A stretch of 35,566 bases of DNA, from positions 1-35,566 of the forward strand of contig JAAYUL010000095.1 in assembly GCA_012517675.1 (NCBI GenBank). The letters are read 5' to 3'. Of this stretch, positions 22,678 through 30,198 are shown piece by piece. The DNA is from Clostridiales bacterium (GTDB lineage: Bacteria > Bacillota > Clostridia > Oscillospirales > Acutalibacteraceae). Both the position numbers and the translations under genes were made by a program. Position 1 is the stretch's first letter. Every line of letters starts with the position of its first letter. The notes beneath the pieces were generated by a model. That model did no database searches, had not been told where the DNA came from, and was given only the letters and a program-made list of their open reading frames with translations.

Positions 22678-23718
22678 TTATTTGCCTACCGCGGTGGCGC
22701 CGGAGTAAGCGGAGGGCAGCGTGAGGCCCAGTGTCTTCATGACGGATTTATTGTAAATCGGGGCAAAATTCTTCACAATATACACCGGCGTATCGGAAGC
22801 CTTGGCTTCTCCCTTCAGGATTTTCGCAGCCATTTTCCCGGTCTCTTTTCCAAGCGCCACATAATCAATCCCCTGCGAGGCGAGGCAGCCGTTCTTCACC
22901 TGCTCCTCTTCGGAACCGAACACGGGGATTTTTTTGGAATTGGCGGCTTTCAAAACCGAGGAAAGGTTATTGACCACATTGTTGTCGGTAAAATTATTGA
23001 TGCAGTCGATCCCCTTGGAAACGAGGCTTTGCGCGCCGGCCGCCACTTCGGAAGCGCTGGTCACGCCGACATCGACGACTTCAAAGTTGTATTTCGGGGC
23101 GATTTCCTTGAATGTTTTGAGCTGCGAAACGGAATTCGGCTCGCTTGTGGTGTAGAGGATGCCGATTTTCTTTGCATTCGGCAAAAACGCGCGGATCATT
23201 TTGATCTGCTCTTCCAGCGGAAGCACGTCGGAAGAACCGGTGCAGTTCGTGCCGGGCTTTTCCAGCGTTTTGACAATGCCCGCCGCGACCGGGTCGGAAA
23301 CCGCGGTGAACACGACCGGAATCTGCGTGCTTTTCGCCGCGCTGAAAGCCGACATGGCGGAAGGCGTCGCAATCCCCATGATCAGGTCGTACTTTTTGGA
23401 CACCATGTTCTTTGCGATCAGATCGCTGTTGGAGGTGTCGCCCTGCGCGTTCTGAAAATCGATGGTCAGGTTGGAGCCGTCCTTCAGGCCGGCTTCCTCC
23501 AACCCGGCTTGAAACCCTTTGTAGCAGTTGTCCAGCGAAGGATGGGGCGCATATTGAATCACGCCGATTTTATAGCTTTTCCCCGACTGGCTGCTGGCCT
23601 GGGAAGCGCCGGACGCGGCGGAAGAGGTCGCCGCCGTGGAAGAGCAGGCCGCCAGCGAAGCCGTCAGAACGGCGGCGGTCAGCACGGAAGTAATCTTTTT
23701 CAATGTGTTTTTCATCAT
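22678..23718 (-). CDS. trpX: ABC transporter substrate-binding lipoprotein, predicted tryptophan-binding (TrpX)
   Basis: The 346-residue product has a lipoprotein signal (LAAC, Cys at about residue 25), a Ser/Ala-rich linker, and an ABC_sub_bind domain with the opening YKIGVIQYAPHPSLDNCYKG and later KKIGILYTTSEPNSV. Proteins of this family bind aromatic or other amino acids. Two adjacent ATGs (23718 and 23715) follow AGGAGG; the second has the better 8-nt spacing. It is the first gene after a T-box whose specifier codon is TGG, which is the main evidence for tryptophan as the substrate. Confidence 0.93.
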   Translation of the reverse strand: MMKNTLKKITSVLTAAVLTASLAACSSTAATSSAASGASQASSQSGKSYKIGVIQYAPHPSLDNCYKGFQAGLEEAGLKDGSNLTIDFQNAQGDTSNSDLIAKNMVSKKYDLIMGIATPSAMSAFSAAKSTQIPVVFTAVSDPVAAGIVKTLEKPGTNCTGSSDVLPLEEQIKMIRAFLPNAKKIGILYTTSEPNSVSQLKTFKEIAPKYNFEVVDVGVTSASEVAAGAQSLVSKGIDCINNFTDNNVVNNLSSVLKAANSKKIPVFGSEEEQVKNGCLASQGIDYVALGKETGKMAAKILKGEAKASDTPVYIVKNFAPIYNKSVMKTLGLTLPSAYSGATAVGK

Positions 23719-23825
23719 AAATTCCTCCTGTAAGTTAAGAAGTGTAAAGTTCGAACCGGATTTGCTCTTTTCTCACAGCTTTGCCATCGACGCCGGCTGT
23801 CCGACATACGCATCCGCCTCCTTAA

Positions 23826-23867
23826 CAAAATAAAAAGCCCCTGCCCCTGAAAAACAGGGACAAGAGC
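23826..23867 (-). terminator. T-box regulated terminator
   Basis: On the minus strand GCTCTTGTCCCTG (23855-23867) pairs over 13 bp, with G-U pairs, with CAGGGGCAGGGGC (23837-23849), followed by TTTTTATTTT. Its 5' arm includes the GTCCC that would otherwise pair with the T-box in the antiterminator. Confidence 0.93.
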
Positions 23868-24122
23868 ATTTGTGACTCCTGCGGTACCACCCAAATTGGC
23901 GAAATTTCGCCCGCTTGTTCCATACACAAAACATGTATGCTTCCTTGGTAACGGGTGAAGCTCCCGTCAAAAGCTACTCTGCCGTCGGCATTTCGCTCCG
24001 CCCTCATAAGTCCATTCAGCCTGCCGGATTCCGCCGCAATTCCACCGCCTGCGGCTCTCTTCGAAAACCCTTCCGCCTGCCTACTACTCTTAATCATCGG
24101 TTTCAGGTGCCTATCAACTTTT
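23826..24122 (-). promoter_or_regulatory. Tryptophan-specific T-box leader of trpXYZ
   Basis: Read on the minus strand, the leader contains a stem I start with AGAGTAGTA, the distal AGAGAG (24055-24060) and GGTGGAA elements, a specifier loop GAA-TGG-A with the codon TGG at 24012-24014, and the T-box TGGGTGGTACCGC at 23881-23893 whose TGG-NCC bulge pairs with the tRNA acceptor end. A terminator follows. Uncharged tRNA-Trp should favour the antiterminator and allow expression of the downstream ABC transporter. Confidence 0.95.
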
Positions 24123-24128
24123 AAGGTT

Positions 24129-24157
24129 ATTATATGCAGATCCGCATGATTTGTCAA
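24129..24157 (-). promoter_or_regulatory. Consensus promoter of the T-box / trpXYZ transcript
   Basis: On the minus strand a perfect TTGACA (24152-24157), a 17-nt spacer and a perfect TATAAT (24129-24134) are seen. Confidence 0.93.
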
Positions 24158-24182
24158 GCAAGCCAGCAAATTATTTTTTCCT

Positions 24183-25433
24183 TCACCTGCTGTTTTTCAG
24201 CATTTTGACGATTTCATTCGGCTTCGGCGCATTGCCGTACAGAAGGACTCCCATGCGGTAGATTGCGGCGGCCAGAAATCCGACCGCGACGGTGGAAACG
24301 ATTAAAACGGCAACGGAAACCGCGATTTCCCAGCCGGCCACATTTCCCATTGCAATGCGCACAAACATGGCCATGGGAGAGGTGAACGGAATAAACGAGC
24401 ACACCTTCATCGCGGTATTGTCCACCAAACCGCTGTTCATGCTGAACATGACCACCATAAAGGCGACGACAAACGCCATGTTAACCGGCATGATCGTATT
24501 GCTCAGCTCCTCCATGCGGCTGACCAGCGAGCCGAGCGCACCGTAAAGGAAAGCATAGATGAAAAATCCCAGCACAAAAAACAGAACGGCATAGAGCAGG
24601 ATGTTCAGCGGCATATTGAAAACGGACTGAACGACCTGATCGTCTTTAAAATAATCTTTGTTCAGATTGTAGAACAGGTAACTGGAACCAAAGATCAGGA
24701 CAAACTGGGAAAGACCCGCAAGCCCCGCGCCCAGCACTTTGCCGAACATCAGGTTCTGCGGTTTGGTCGAAGTAATCAGCAACTCCATGGCGCGGTTGCT
24801 CTTTTCCGTTGCAACGCTGGTCGCCACGAACTGGCCGTAAAGCAGAATCGCCATGTAAAGCGCAAAAATCAGGATATAGGTGTAATAATAATTTTTCATC
24901 TGATCTTTGCCGGAACCGGTCTGCACGGTTTCAGAGGTAACCTTTGCGGAAAGGATGTCCCCGGTGTCTGCCGCCGAAACGCCGAGCCGGGTCAGCTTGT
25001 CGCTGCGGTATTTTGCCAGCAGCACTTCCTGAAAGCGTTTGCTGAAATCGTCGTACATGCCGATATTCTTTACCACATACGTGTAAGTGAGCGGCGTGTT
25101 CAGGATGACCGCGCCGTCACAGTCTCCGTTATCCACTTTGGTTTTCAGCGCGCTTTCGCTTTCCGCCGTTGTTTCAAATTTCGTGTCCGGCATGGCCTTC
25201 ATAAAAAAAGCCGCGGCAGCGGCAGCGTCGCCGCTGGTTTTGTCCACAAGGGCAATCACCGTTTTGCCGCTTTCCCCATTCTGCGGTTCATTGCGGCTGT
25301 TCAAGTCCTGAAACCTGGGGATGGAAAGCACCGCGCCGACCACCGCGACGAAAAGGATGGTCGTAATCAGGAACAGCTTGTTTTTTACATAGTTACGATA
25401 CTCAAAACGAAAAACCGTCCAAAACTGTTTCAT
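24183..25433 (-). CDS. NatB/YhaP-type ABC exporter permease
   Basis: The 416-residue membrane subunit has one N-terminal helix (about residues 20-38), an extracytoplasmic region of about 150 residues, and six C-terminal helices. The segment SVATEKSNRAMELLITSTKP is the conserved EKxxR-MELL signature of the ABC-2 permeases related to NatB. It overlaps the ATPase gene by 4 bp. NatAB of Bacillus exports sodium, while YhaQP-type relatives have less certain roles, so the substrate is open. The stop lies only 26 nt before the T-box promoter region of the next operon, with no clear terminator between. Confidence 0.92.
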   Translation of the reverse strand: MKQFWTVFRFEYRNYVKNKLFLITTILFVAVVGAVLSIPRFQDLNSRNEPQNGESGKTVIALVDKTSGDAAAAAAFFMKAMPDTKFETTAESESALKTKVDNGDCDGAVILNTPLTYTYVVKNIGMYDDFSKRFQEVLLAKYRSDKLTRLGVSAADTGDILSAKVTSETVQTGSGKDQMKNYYYTYILIFALYMAILLYGQFVATSVATEKSNRAMELLITSTKPQNLMFGKVLGAGLAGLSQFVLIFGSSYLFYNLNKDYFKDDQVVQSVFNMPLNILLYAVLFFVLGFFIYAFLYGALGSLVSRMEELSNTIMPVNMAFVVAFMVVMFSMNSGLVDNTAMKVCSFIPFTSPMAMFVRIAMGNVAGWEIAVSVAVLIVSTVAVGFLAAAIYRMGVLLYGNAPKPNEIVKMLKNSR

Positions 25434-26341
25434 ATCGCATCCTCCGTGTACTCCACAAAAATGTCGTTCAGCGAGGGTTCAAACACCCGGACCGAATCCA
25501 AATCAAACTGCTGTGAAACCAGTGCGGAAATCAGCGCATTTTTTTCTTTGGGAGATTTCATATAAATTTTCAGCTCTTCCCCGACCGGCTCCGTTTTGAG
25601 GACCAGCGCGGAAAGGCGTTCCCGGCAGAATGCCGCGATTTGATCGCGCTGCGCGGAAGCAACCACGATTTTGCTGCGGTCGTAGGAACGCTTGATTTCG
25701 CGGATCTTGCCCGAAAGGACGATTTCGCCCTGATTGAGAATCGCGATATTGTCGCAGAACTCCTCCACATAATTCATCTGATGGCTGGAAAAAAGAACGA
25801 CTTTCCCCTGTTCAATCAGTTCTTTCACCACATCTTTCAGCATCATGGCGTTCACCGGGTCAAGACCGGAAAACGGTTCATCCAGAATGACGAAATCCGG
25901 GTCGGTAATCAGGGTCGCGGCCAGCTGAATTTTCTGCTGGTTTCCTTTGCTGAGCGTGTCAAGCTTTTTATTGAGCTGCTCCTCCATGCCAAAGCGCGTG
26001 AGCCAGCGTGTAATGGAGGCCTTGGCGTCGCGGCGGCTCATGCCGTGCAGCTGCGCCAGATAAAGCAGCTGTTCCAGAATCAGCTTTTTGGGATACAGTC
26101 CCCGTTCCTCGGGCAAATACCCGATATTGACATTTTCACGCTGAATCGGCGCGCCATCGATCAAAACACGGCCGCCGTCCGGAGGAAAAACGCCCATAAT
26201 AATGCGGATGGTGGTGGTTTTCCCCGCGCCGTTGCGCCCTAAAAGCCCAAGCGCGCTCCCGCTTTTCGTGTGCAGGCTTACATTTTTCAGGACCTGCTTT
26301 TCCCCGAAGCTTTTGGTGAGTTGTTCCGTCTGAAATTCCAT
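25430..26341 (-). CDS. NatA/YhaQ-type ABC exporter ATPase
   Basis: The 303-residue cytoplasmic ATPase shows Walker A GRNGAGKTT, signature LSKGNQQKIQLAA, Walker B FVILDEPFSGLDP and H-loop SSHQ. The LSKGNQQKIQ form and the C-terminal extension ending PSLNDIFVEYTEDAI are typical of NatA/YhaQ proteins, which work with NatB-like permeases such as the one following. The ATG at 26341 has AGGAGG upstream; the in-frame start at 26377 lies within the promoter -10. Confidence 0.94.
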   Translation of the reverse strand: MEFQTEQLTKSFGEKQVLKNVSLHTKSGSALGLLGRNGAGKTTTIRIIMGVFPPDGGRVLIDGAPIQRENVNIGYLPEERGLYPKKLILEQLLYLAQLHGMSRRDAKASITRWLTRFGMEEQLNKKLDTLSKGNQQKIQLAATLITDPDFVILDEPFSGLDPVNAMMLKDVVKELIEQGKVVLFSSHQMNYVEEFCDNIAILNQGEIVLSGKIREIKRSYDRSKIVVASAQRDQIAAFCRERLSALVLKTEPVGEELKIYMKSPKEKNALISALVSQQFDLDSVRVFEPSLNDIFVEYTEDAI

Positions 26342-26376
26342 GCTTCCCCTCCTGTCACAATACAATTCTGCATACA

Positions 26377-26404
26377 ATCATACTCCTTTTTTCTGAATTG
26401 TCAA
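26377..26404 (-). promoter_or_regulatory. Promoter of the NatAB-like operon
   Basis: On the minus strand TTGACA (26399-26404), a 16-nt spacer and TATGAT (26377-26382) are present. Confidence 0.7.
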
Positions 26405-26507
26405 TTACCCGTTCCCCTCTTCCGCTTTCCGTACGGCGCATTGTAAAATTGAATTCTCCCGCCTCAAATTGTTATCATTTGATCGCATTATCGCATCAAA
26501 ATTTTAT

Positions 26508-26536
26508 TTGACAAATTGCTGTTCTTGCAGTAAAGT
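26508..26536 (+). promoter_or_regulatory. Promoter of the cytidylate-kinase-like gene
   Basis: TTGACA (26508-26513), a 17-nt spacer and TAAAGT (26531-26536) lie 64 nt before the ATG. Confidence 0.75.
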
Positions 26537-26600
26537 ATTTAACATGCATATCCCAAATGTGTGAATTGCACAATTTTTCCTATTTACAGGAGTGATTTTT

Positions 26601-27230
26601 ATGAATCAGACAATTTTTACAATTGGACGGCAATACGGCAGCGCGGGCCGTGAAATTGGGAAGCGGCTGGCTCAGTCTCTGGATATTCCGTTTTATGACA
26701 AGGCGCTGATTGCTCTTGCCGCCAAAGAAAGCGGACTCAGCGAAAAAGTATTGCAGAACGCGGACGAAAAGGCAAGCGGCAGCTTGCTGTATTCCCTGAT
26801 CATGGGCAACTATACCTTTGGAAGCCTTCCCGAAATTTCAGAAAATCTTCCTGTCAACGACCGGCTTTTTTCGATACAGTCCGATCTGATCAAAAAGGCG
26901 GCGGAAAAAGGGCCCTGCGTGATCGTCGGGCGCTGCGCGGACGACATTCTCCGGGAAAACCCGCATCTGTTCAGTGTTTTCATTTTTGCGGACAAGTTTT
27001 CCCGCATGGACAGAATCGTGGACCAATACGGCATTGAACCTGAAAAAGCCGCGGAATTCCTGGTGAAAAAAGATAAGCAGCGCGCGAATTACTATAACTT
27101 CTATACCAACAAAAAGTGGGGCGGCGTGGAAAATTACCACTTATCCCTGGATTCCTCTTCCGTTGGCATTGACGGCGCAGTGGATCTGATCCGCCGGGCC
27201 GGCGAATGGAAGGAAGCACAAAAATCCTGA
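26601..27230 (+). CDS. Cytidylate kinase-like family protein
   Basis: The 209-residue protein belongs to the cytidylate_kin2 family: FTIGRQYGSAGREIGKRLA at the start is its P-loop-like segment (G-R-x-x-G-S-x-G), followed by FYDKALIALAAKESGLS and VIVGRCADDIL. True cytidylate kinase is a different, Cmk-type sequence; members of this family are of uncertain substrate. The ATG at 26601 has AGGAG 8 nt upstream. It is a single gene, divergent from the NatAB-like operon. Confidence 0.9.
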   Translation: MNQTIFTIGRQYGSAGREIGKRLAQSLDIPFYDKALIALAAKESGLSEKVLQNADEKASGSLLYSLIMGNYTFGSLPEISENLPVNDRLFSIQSDLIKKAAEKGPCVIVGRCADDILRENPHLFSVFIFADKFSRMDRIVDQYGIEPEKAAEFLVKKDKQRANYYNFYTNKKWGGVENYHLSLDSSSVGIDGAVDLIRRAGEWKEAQKS

Positions 27231-27326
27231 CGGCCGGAGCCGTGGCTGCCGCAAAACAGCCCCGCCAAAAACAAGGAACAAAAATGCGTCTTGTTGATGA
27301 GTTGCACCTCATTTGTTTGACAGTAT

Positions 27327-27334
27327 GATATACT
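27327..27334 (+). promoter_or_regulatory. Extended -10 promoter candidate
   Basis: TGA followed by TATACT forms an extended -10 (TGnTATACT). No good -35 is present at 17 nt, which is tolerated with an extended -10. Confidence 0.4.
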
Positions 27335-27428
27335 GAAAAACGGATGGGATGCGGCTCATTTTTGCGCTTGGCGATTGATCCGCCTGCATCGGCGGTCTTG
27401 CCTGGCTTTGCGCGCGCCGGGCCGTTTT

Positions 27429-27466
27429 AAAACGCGGCGAATAAAAATTGCGGTATTCCGTGTTTT
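27429..27466 (+). terminator. Terminator-like hairpin in the leader of the ECF S component gene
   Basis: AAAACGCGG (27429-27437) pairs with CCGTGTTTT (27458-27466, one G-U), followed by AATTTTAATTT. The same AAAACG can pair instead with CGTTTT just upstream (27423-27428), so the two structures exclude each other. It could also simply end the upstream transcript. Confidence 0.45.
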
Positions 27467-27556
27467 AATTTTAATTTAGAAAAACATTGACCGCGGCGTA
27501 TATTATATTATGAAAAAGCAATATTCTATCCGGCATAAAAATGAGGAGGTTTTTCC

Positions 27557-28195
27557 ATGAAAGCATCCATCAGCTCGCGCACCCTGTTTCTGGCTCAATT
27601 TTCCATGCTGCTCGCGATTGAAGCCATCGTGTGCTTCACCCCGCTCGGCTCGCTTCCGATCGGGCCGATCGTCGCAACGCTGGGCATGGTTCCGGTCATC
27701 ATCACCGCCGTGATTCTGGGCACGGGCGCCGGCTCCGCAATGGGCTTTTTCGCGGGACTGTTCAGCTTTTGCGTCTGGACGTTCACCCCGTCAAGCCCGC
27801 TCATCGCCTTTGTATTCACCCCGTTTTACTCGGTGGGCTCCGTCCACGGTAATTTCTGGAGCCTTGTGATCTGTTTCGTGCCCAGAATTCTGGTCGGCAC
27901 GGTTACGGGCCTGTGTTTTGCCCTGTTCACCCGGCTAAAATGGCGCCCGGTGTTTTCCTACAGTGCCAGCGGTATTTTGGGAAGCCTTGTCAACACCTTC
28001 CTGGTGCTCGGCGGAATTTACGTATTTTTCGGGCAAAGCTATGCGTCCGTCATCGGCAAAAGCTTTGATGCCCTGCTTGGCCTGATCGGCCTCACCATTT
28101 TGACCAACGGCATTCCGGAAGCCATCATCGGCGGGCTGGCCGCCTATGCCGTCTGCTATCCGGTCAAGAAAAACATCAACAGCAAATTTGAATAA
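27557..28195 (+). CDS. ECF transporter S component, possibly for pantothenate
   Basis: The 212-residue membrane protein has six hydrophobic helices and the hallmarks of the energy-coupling-factor S component family, including an N-terminal SRTLFLAQFSMLLAIEAIV and the PIGPIVATLGMVPVIITAVI segment. S components bind one vitamin or metal and use a shared EcfAAT module encoded elsewhere. It resembles PanT-type proteins, and coaX for pantothenate phosphorylation lies 1 kb downstream on the other strand, so pantothenate is a reasonable guess only. AGGAGG is 7 nt before the ATG. Confidence 0.88.
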   Translation: MKASISSRTLFLAQFSMLLAIEAIVCFTPLGSLPIGPIVATLGMVPVIITAVILGTGAGSAMGFFAGLFSFCVWTFTPSSPLIAFVFTPFYSVGSVHGNFWSLVICFVPRILVGTVTGLCFALFTRLKWRPVFSYSASGILGSLVNTFLVLGGIYVFFGQSYASVIGKSFDALLGLIGLTILTNGIPEAIIGGLAAYAVCYPVKKNINSKFE

Positions 28196-28264
28196 TGACG
28201 CGGATCGGGCACACAATAAGAACTGCTGATTCTTTCAGTAGTTCTACAAAGGAAGGTGCCTGTT

Positions 28265-28591
28265 ATGACAACCCTTGGCTGCAATGTGATGAACTGCGCC
28301 TACTACAAGGATTCCCTCTGCTGCCGCCCGGATATTCAGGTCAGCGGCCCGCGCGCCGGCACGTCGCGCGAAACCTGCTGCTCTTCTTTTACAAAAGCGT
28401 CGGACGGCGCGCAGAACTCCGTCTCCTACGCGCTGCCGAACACCTCCGTGGAGGTCCGCTGCGACGTAAAAAGCTGTGCTTTCAACAGCCGTGAACGGTG
28501 CGGAGCAGAACAAATCAGCATTTGTGCCGAAGACGAAGGCGGCTCCGCCCCGGAACAGAATTCGGAATGCGGCAGCTTCCGGCCGAAATAA
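28265..28591 (+). CDS. DUF1540 domain protein with two Cys-rich repeats
   Basis: The 108-residue product has two DUF1540 units: LGCNVMNCAYYKDSLCCRPD near the N-terminus and VRCDVKSCAFNSRERCGAEQ in the second half, each with four spaced Cys that suggest a metal-binding knuckle. The domain is common in spore-forming Clostridia and Bacilli but has no known function. The ATG at 28265 has AAGGAAGG before it. It follows the ECF gene by 69 nt and is followed by a terminator. Confidence 0.9.
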   Translation: MTTLGCNVMNCAYYKDSLCCRPDIQVSGPRAGTSRETCCSSFTKASDGAQNSVSYALPNTSVEVRCDVKSCAFNSRERCGAEQISICAEDEGGSAPEQNSECGSFRPK

Positions 28592-28638
28592 CCGGAACCG
28601 TCTTTTGCGTGAAACAGAGAAAATCCCCCGACATGCGG

Positions 28639-28669
28639 AAATCCCCGCCGGAAGACCCGGCGGGGATTT
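28639..28669. terminator. Bidirectional terminator between DUF1540 and HD genes
   Basis: AAATCCCCGCCGG (28639-28651) pairs with CCGGCGGGGATTT (28657-28669) around 5 nt. It lies directly after the stop codons of both convergent genes. Confidence 0.8.
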
Positions 28670-28670
28670 G

Positions 28671-29144
28671 TCATCTTGAAATCAGTTTCGGATAAAGGCG
28701 CAGCGTTTCAATGACCGAACAGAATTTGTCGGAAAGGCTGACGATCAGCGATTCCTTATATTTCGGCGGAATAAGGGTGAGCGGCCACATGTGTTTGACA
28801 ATGATGTCGCGCTCCAGATCGTTCAGCGAAAAATATTCCTCCGCGTTGGCCAGCGCCGTTTTCGGGTGAGTAAAGCCGTGAAGCCCCTTCTCCCCGTTTC
28901 CGACATGCCAGTCATAAAGAAAAAAGTCATGAAGCAGCGCACCGCGTATAATGCTCCGGCCGTCCACCTTGATATGCAGCCTCCGGCACATCCAATAGCT
29001 GTAATACGCGACGGAAACGCTGTGCTCCAGCGTGGTAACGTTGGCGTGCTGAATATACTCCCTCATGCGCTGCACTTCGCCGGATTCCAGCAGTTCATGG
29101 GCGCAGAGTGTAAAGTACTCTTTTTCCTTTCGGTTCAAGGTCAA
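28671..29144 (-). CDS. HD-domain phosphohydrolase-like protein
   Basis: The 157-residue cytoplasmic protein has the HD metal motif: His in TTLEHSVSVA, HD in GALLHDFFLYD, and a further Asp in SLSDKFCSV. It is of the small HDIG-like type found in Firmicutes; some act on nucleotides, but no substrate can be named. The TTG at 29144 is 8 nt after GAGGAG and gives MTLNRKEKEYF; the ORF extends to 29231 but that part covers the promoter. A strong terminator overlaps its end. Confidence 0.87.
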   Translation of the reverse strand: MTLNRKEKEYFTLCAHELLESGEVQRMREYIQHANVTTLEHSVSVAYYSYWMCRRLHIKVDGRSIIRGALLHDFFLYDWHVGNGEKGLHGFTHPKTALANAEEYFSLNDLERDIIVKHMWPLTLIPPKYKESLIVSLSDKFCSVIETLRLYPKLISR

Positions 29145-29178
29145 TATAGGTTCTCCTCTCACAGAGCTGAACTTGCCT

Positions 29179-29206
29179 ATTATAGTAACGCATTTCTTTT
29201 CAGAAA
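29179..29206 (-). promoter_or_regulatory. Promoter of the HD-domain gene
   Basis: On the minus strand a perfect TATAAT (29179-29184) lies 16 nt after TTTCTG (29201-29206). The -35 is weak. Confidence 0.55.
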
Positions 29207-29255
29207 TCAAGAGGAAACTCCGTATTCCCACAAGGATAAATGCAACCGACGGCTT

Positions 29256-30026
29256 TTACGCGGACACGTTGTCCTTGTAAATTTTGAGAAGGCCGTCGAG
29301 CAAAAGCGTGTCGCAAAAATGGATGCTGTGGTCGCAGTGCTGAATAATTTCGCGGCAAAGCCCGCCCGTAGCCACCACGTGGCATTTTTCGCCGATTTCC
29401 TCCTCCATGCGCTCCACAAGTCCGTCAATCATACAGGCCGTGCCGTAAATAATGCCGGAGCGCATGCAGTCCACCGTATTGTCACACGCCACGTGCTCCG
29501 GCGCCTCCAGGCTGATGGAAGGAAGCTGCGCCGCGCGGCGCGTCAGGGCATCCATGGAAATGCCGACGCCCGGGATGATACAGCCGCCCCGCATGTTTTT
29601 TTCGCGGTCAAGCATCACCAGCGTGGTCGCGGTGCCCATGTCCAGAATAATGGTGGGCCCGTGGAACATTTCAGCCGCGGCGACACATCCGACCACGAGG
29701 TCGGCGCCCACCATCTCCGGCTGGCGGACGTCAATGCGGATCGAGGTTTTCGTGTTCGGTCCCACGCAAACCGGCTCCACGCCGGTCAGGCGCTTCACGG
29801 CCCGCATCATATGCGTTGTTAACGGGGGCACCACGGAACTGATGGCCGCCCCTTTGATCTCATGAACGGAAACCCCGTATATTTCCAATATGTCGCGAAG
29901 CTCAATGGCGTACTGATCTTCCATGCGGGAACAGTCGGTCGCCATGCGTGAAACAAAAAGAAGCTCATCCTCCCGGTACACACCAATGGTAATATTGGTA
30001 TTCCCGATATCCAGCGCTAATATCAT
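29256..30026 (-). CDS. coaX: Type III pantothenate kinase
   Basis: The 256-residue enzyme phosphorylates pantothenate, the first step of coenzyme A synthesis. Motifs are LALDIGNTNITIGVY at the N-terminus (phosphate-binding, Asp6), VGADLVVGC, which corresponds to the family's GADR-like substrate region, and LDMGTATTLV. Length is normal. The type III enzyme is not feedback-inhibited by CoA in known cases. GGAGG lies 7 nt before the ATG, and a near-consensus promoter is just upstream. An ECF S component that may import pantothenate lies nearby. Confidence 0.96.
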   Translation of the reverse strand: MILALDIGNTNITIGVYREDELLFVSRMATDCSRMEDQYAIELRDILEIYGVSVHEIKGAAISSVVPPLTTHMMRAVKRLTGVEPVCVGPNTKTSIRIDVRQPEMVGADLVVGCVAAAEMFHGPTIILDMGTATTLVMLDREKNMRGGCIIPGVGISMDALTRRAAQLPSISLEAPEHVACDNTVDCMRSGIIYGTACMIDGLVERMEEEIGEKCHVVATGGLCREIIQHCDHSIHFCDTLLLDGLLKIYKDNVSA

Positions 30027-30069
30027 GCGACAGCCTCCATCACAAAGATTGAAATTCCCGAATAATTAG

Positions 30070-30098
30070 ATTATAGCAACTTCTTGCCCGACTTTCAA
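30070..30098 (-). promoter_or_regulatory. Promoter of coaX
   Basis: On the minus strand TTGAAA (30093-30098), a 17-nt spacer and TATAAT (30070-30075) precede the start at 30026. Confidence 0.85.
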
Positions 30099-30126
30099 TA
30101 AATAAATGATAATTTTTTAACGATTA

Positions 30127-30155
30127 TTGTAATTACCCATGAATTCTTTTATAAT
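30127..30155 (+). promoter_or_regulatory. Promoter of the E2/CAT-like gene
   Basis: TTGTAA (30127-30132), a 17-nt spacer and TATAAT (30150-30155) are seen. Transcription would begin near 30162, after the only in-frame upstream ATG (30139). Confidence 0.65.
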
Positions 30156-30198
30156 TTGTATGATATTGTCAAGTCTACATAAAAAAGGAGGGATCCCT

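Larger units (their letters stand above)
27231..27556 (+). promoter_or_regulatory. Gene-free region with candidate promoter and structured leader before the ECF S component
   Basis: This 326-bp stretch has no supported gene. It holds an extended -10 promoter candidate (TGATATACT at 27327-27334) and a hairpin at 27429-27466. If that promoter is used, the leader is over 200 nt. I recognise no known riboswitch class in it. Confidence 0.5.

Noticed and set aside
30139-30198. ATG at 30139 as the start of the E2-like gene
   Set aside because: It lies between the -35 and -10 of the predicted promoter and has no RBS; the strong AAAGGAGGG is 45 nt further on.
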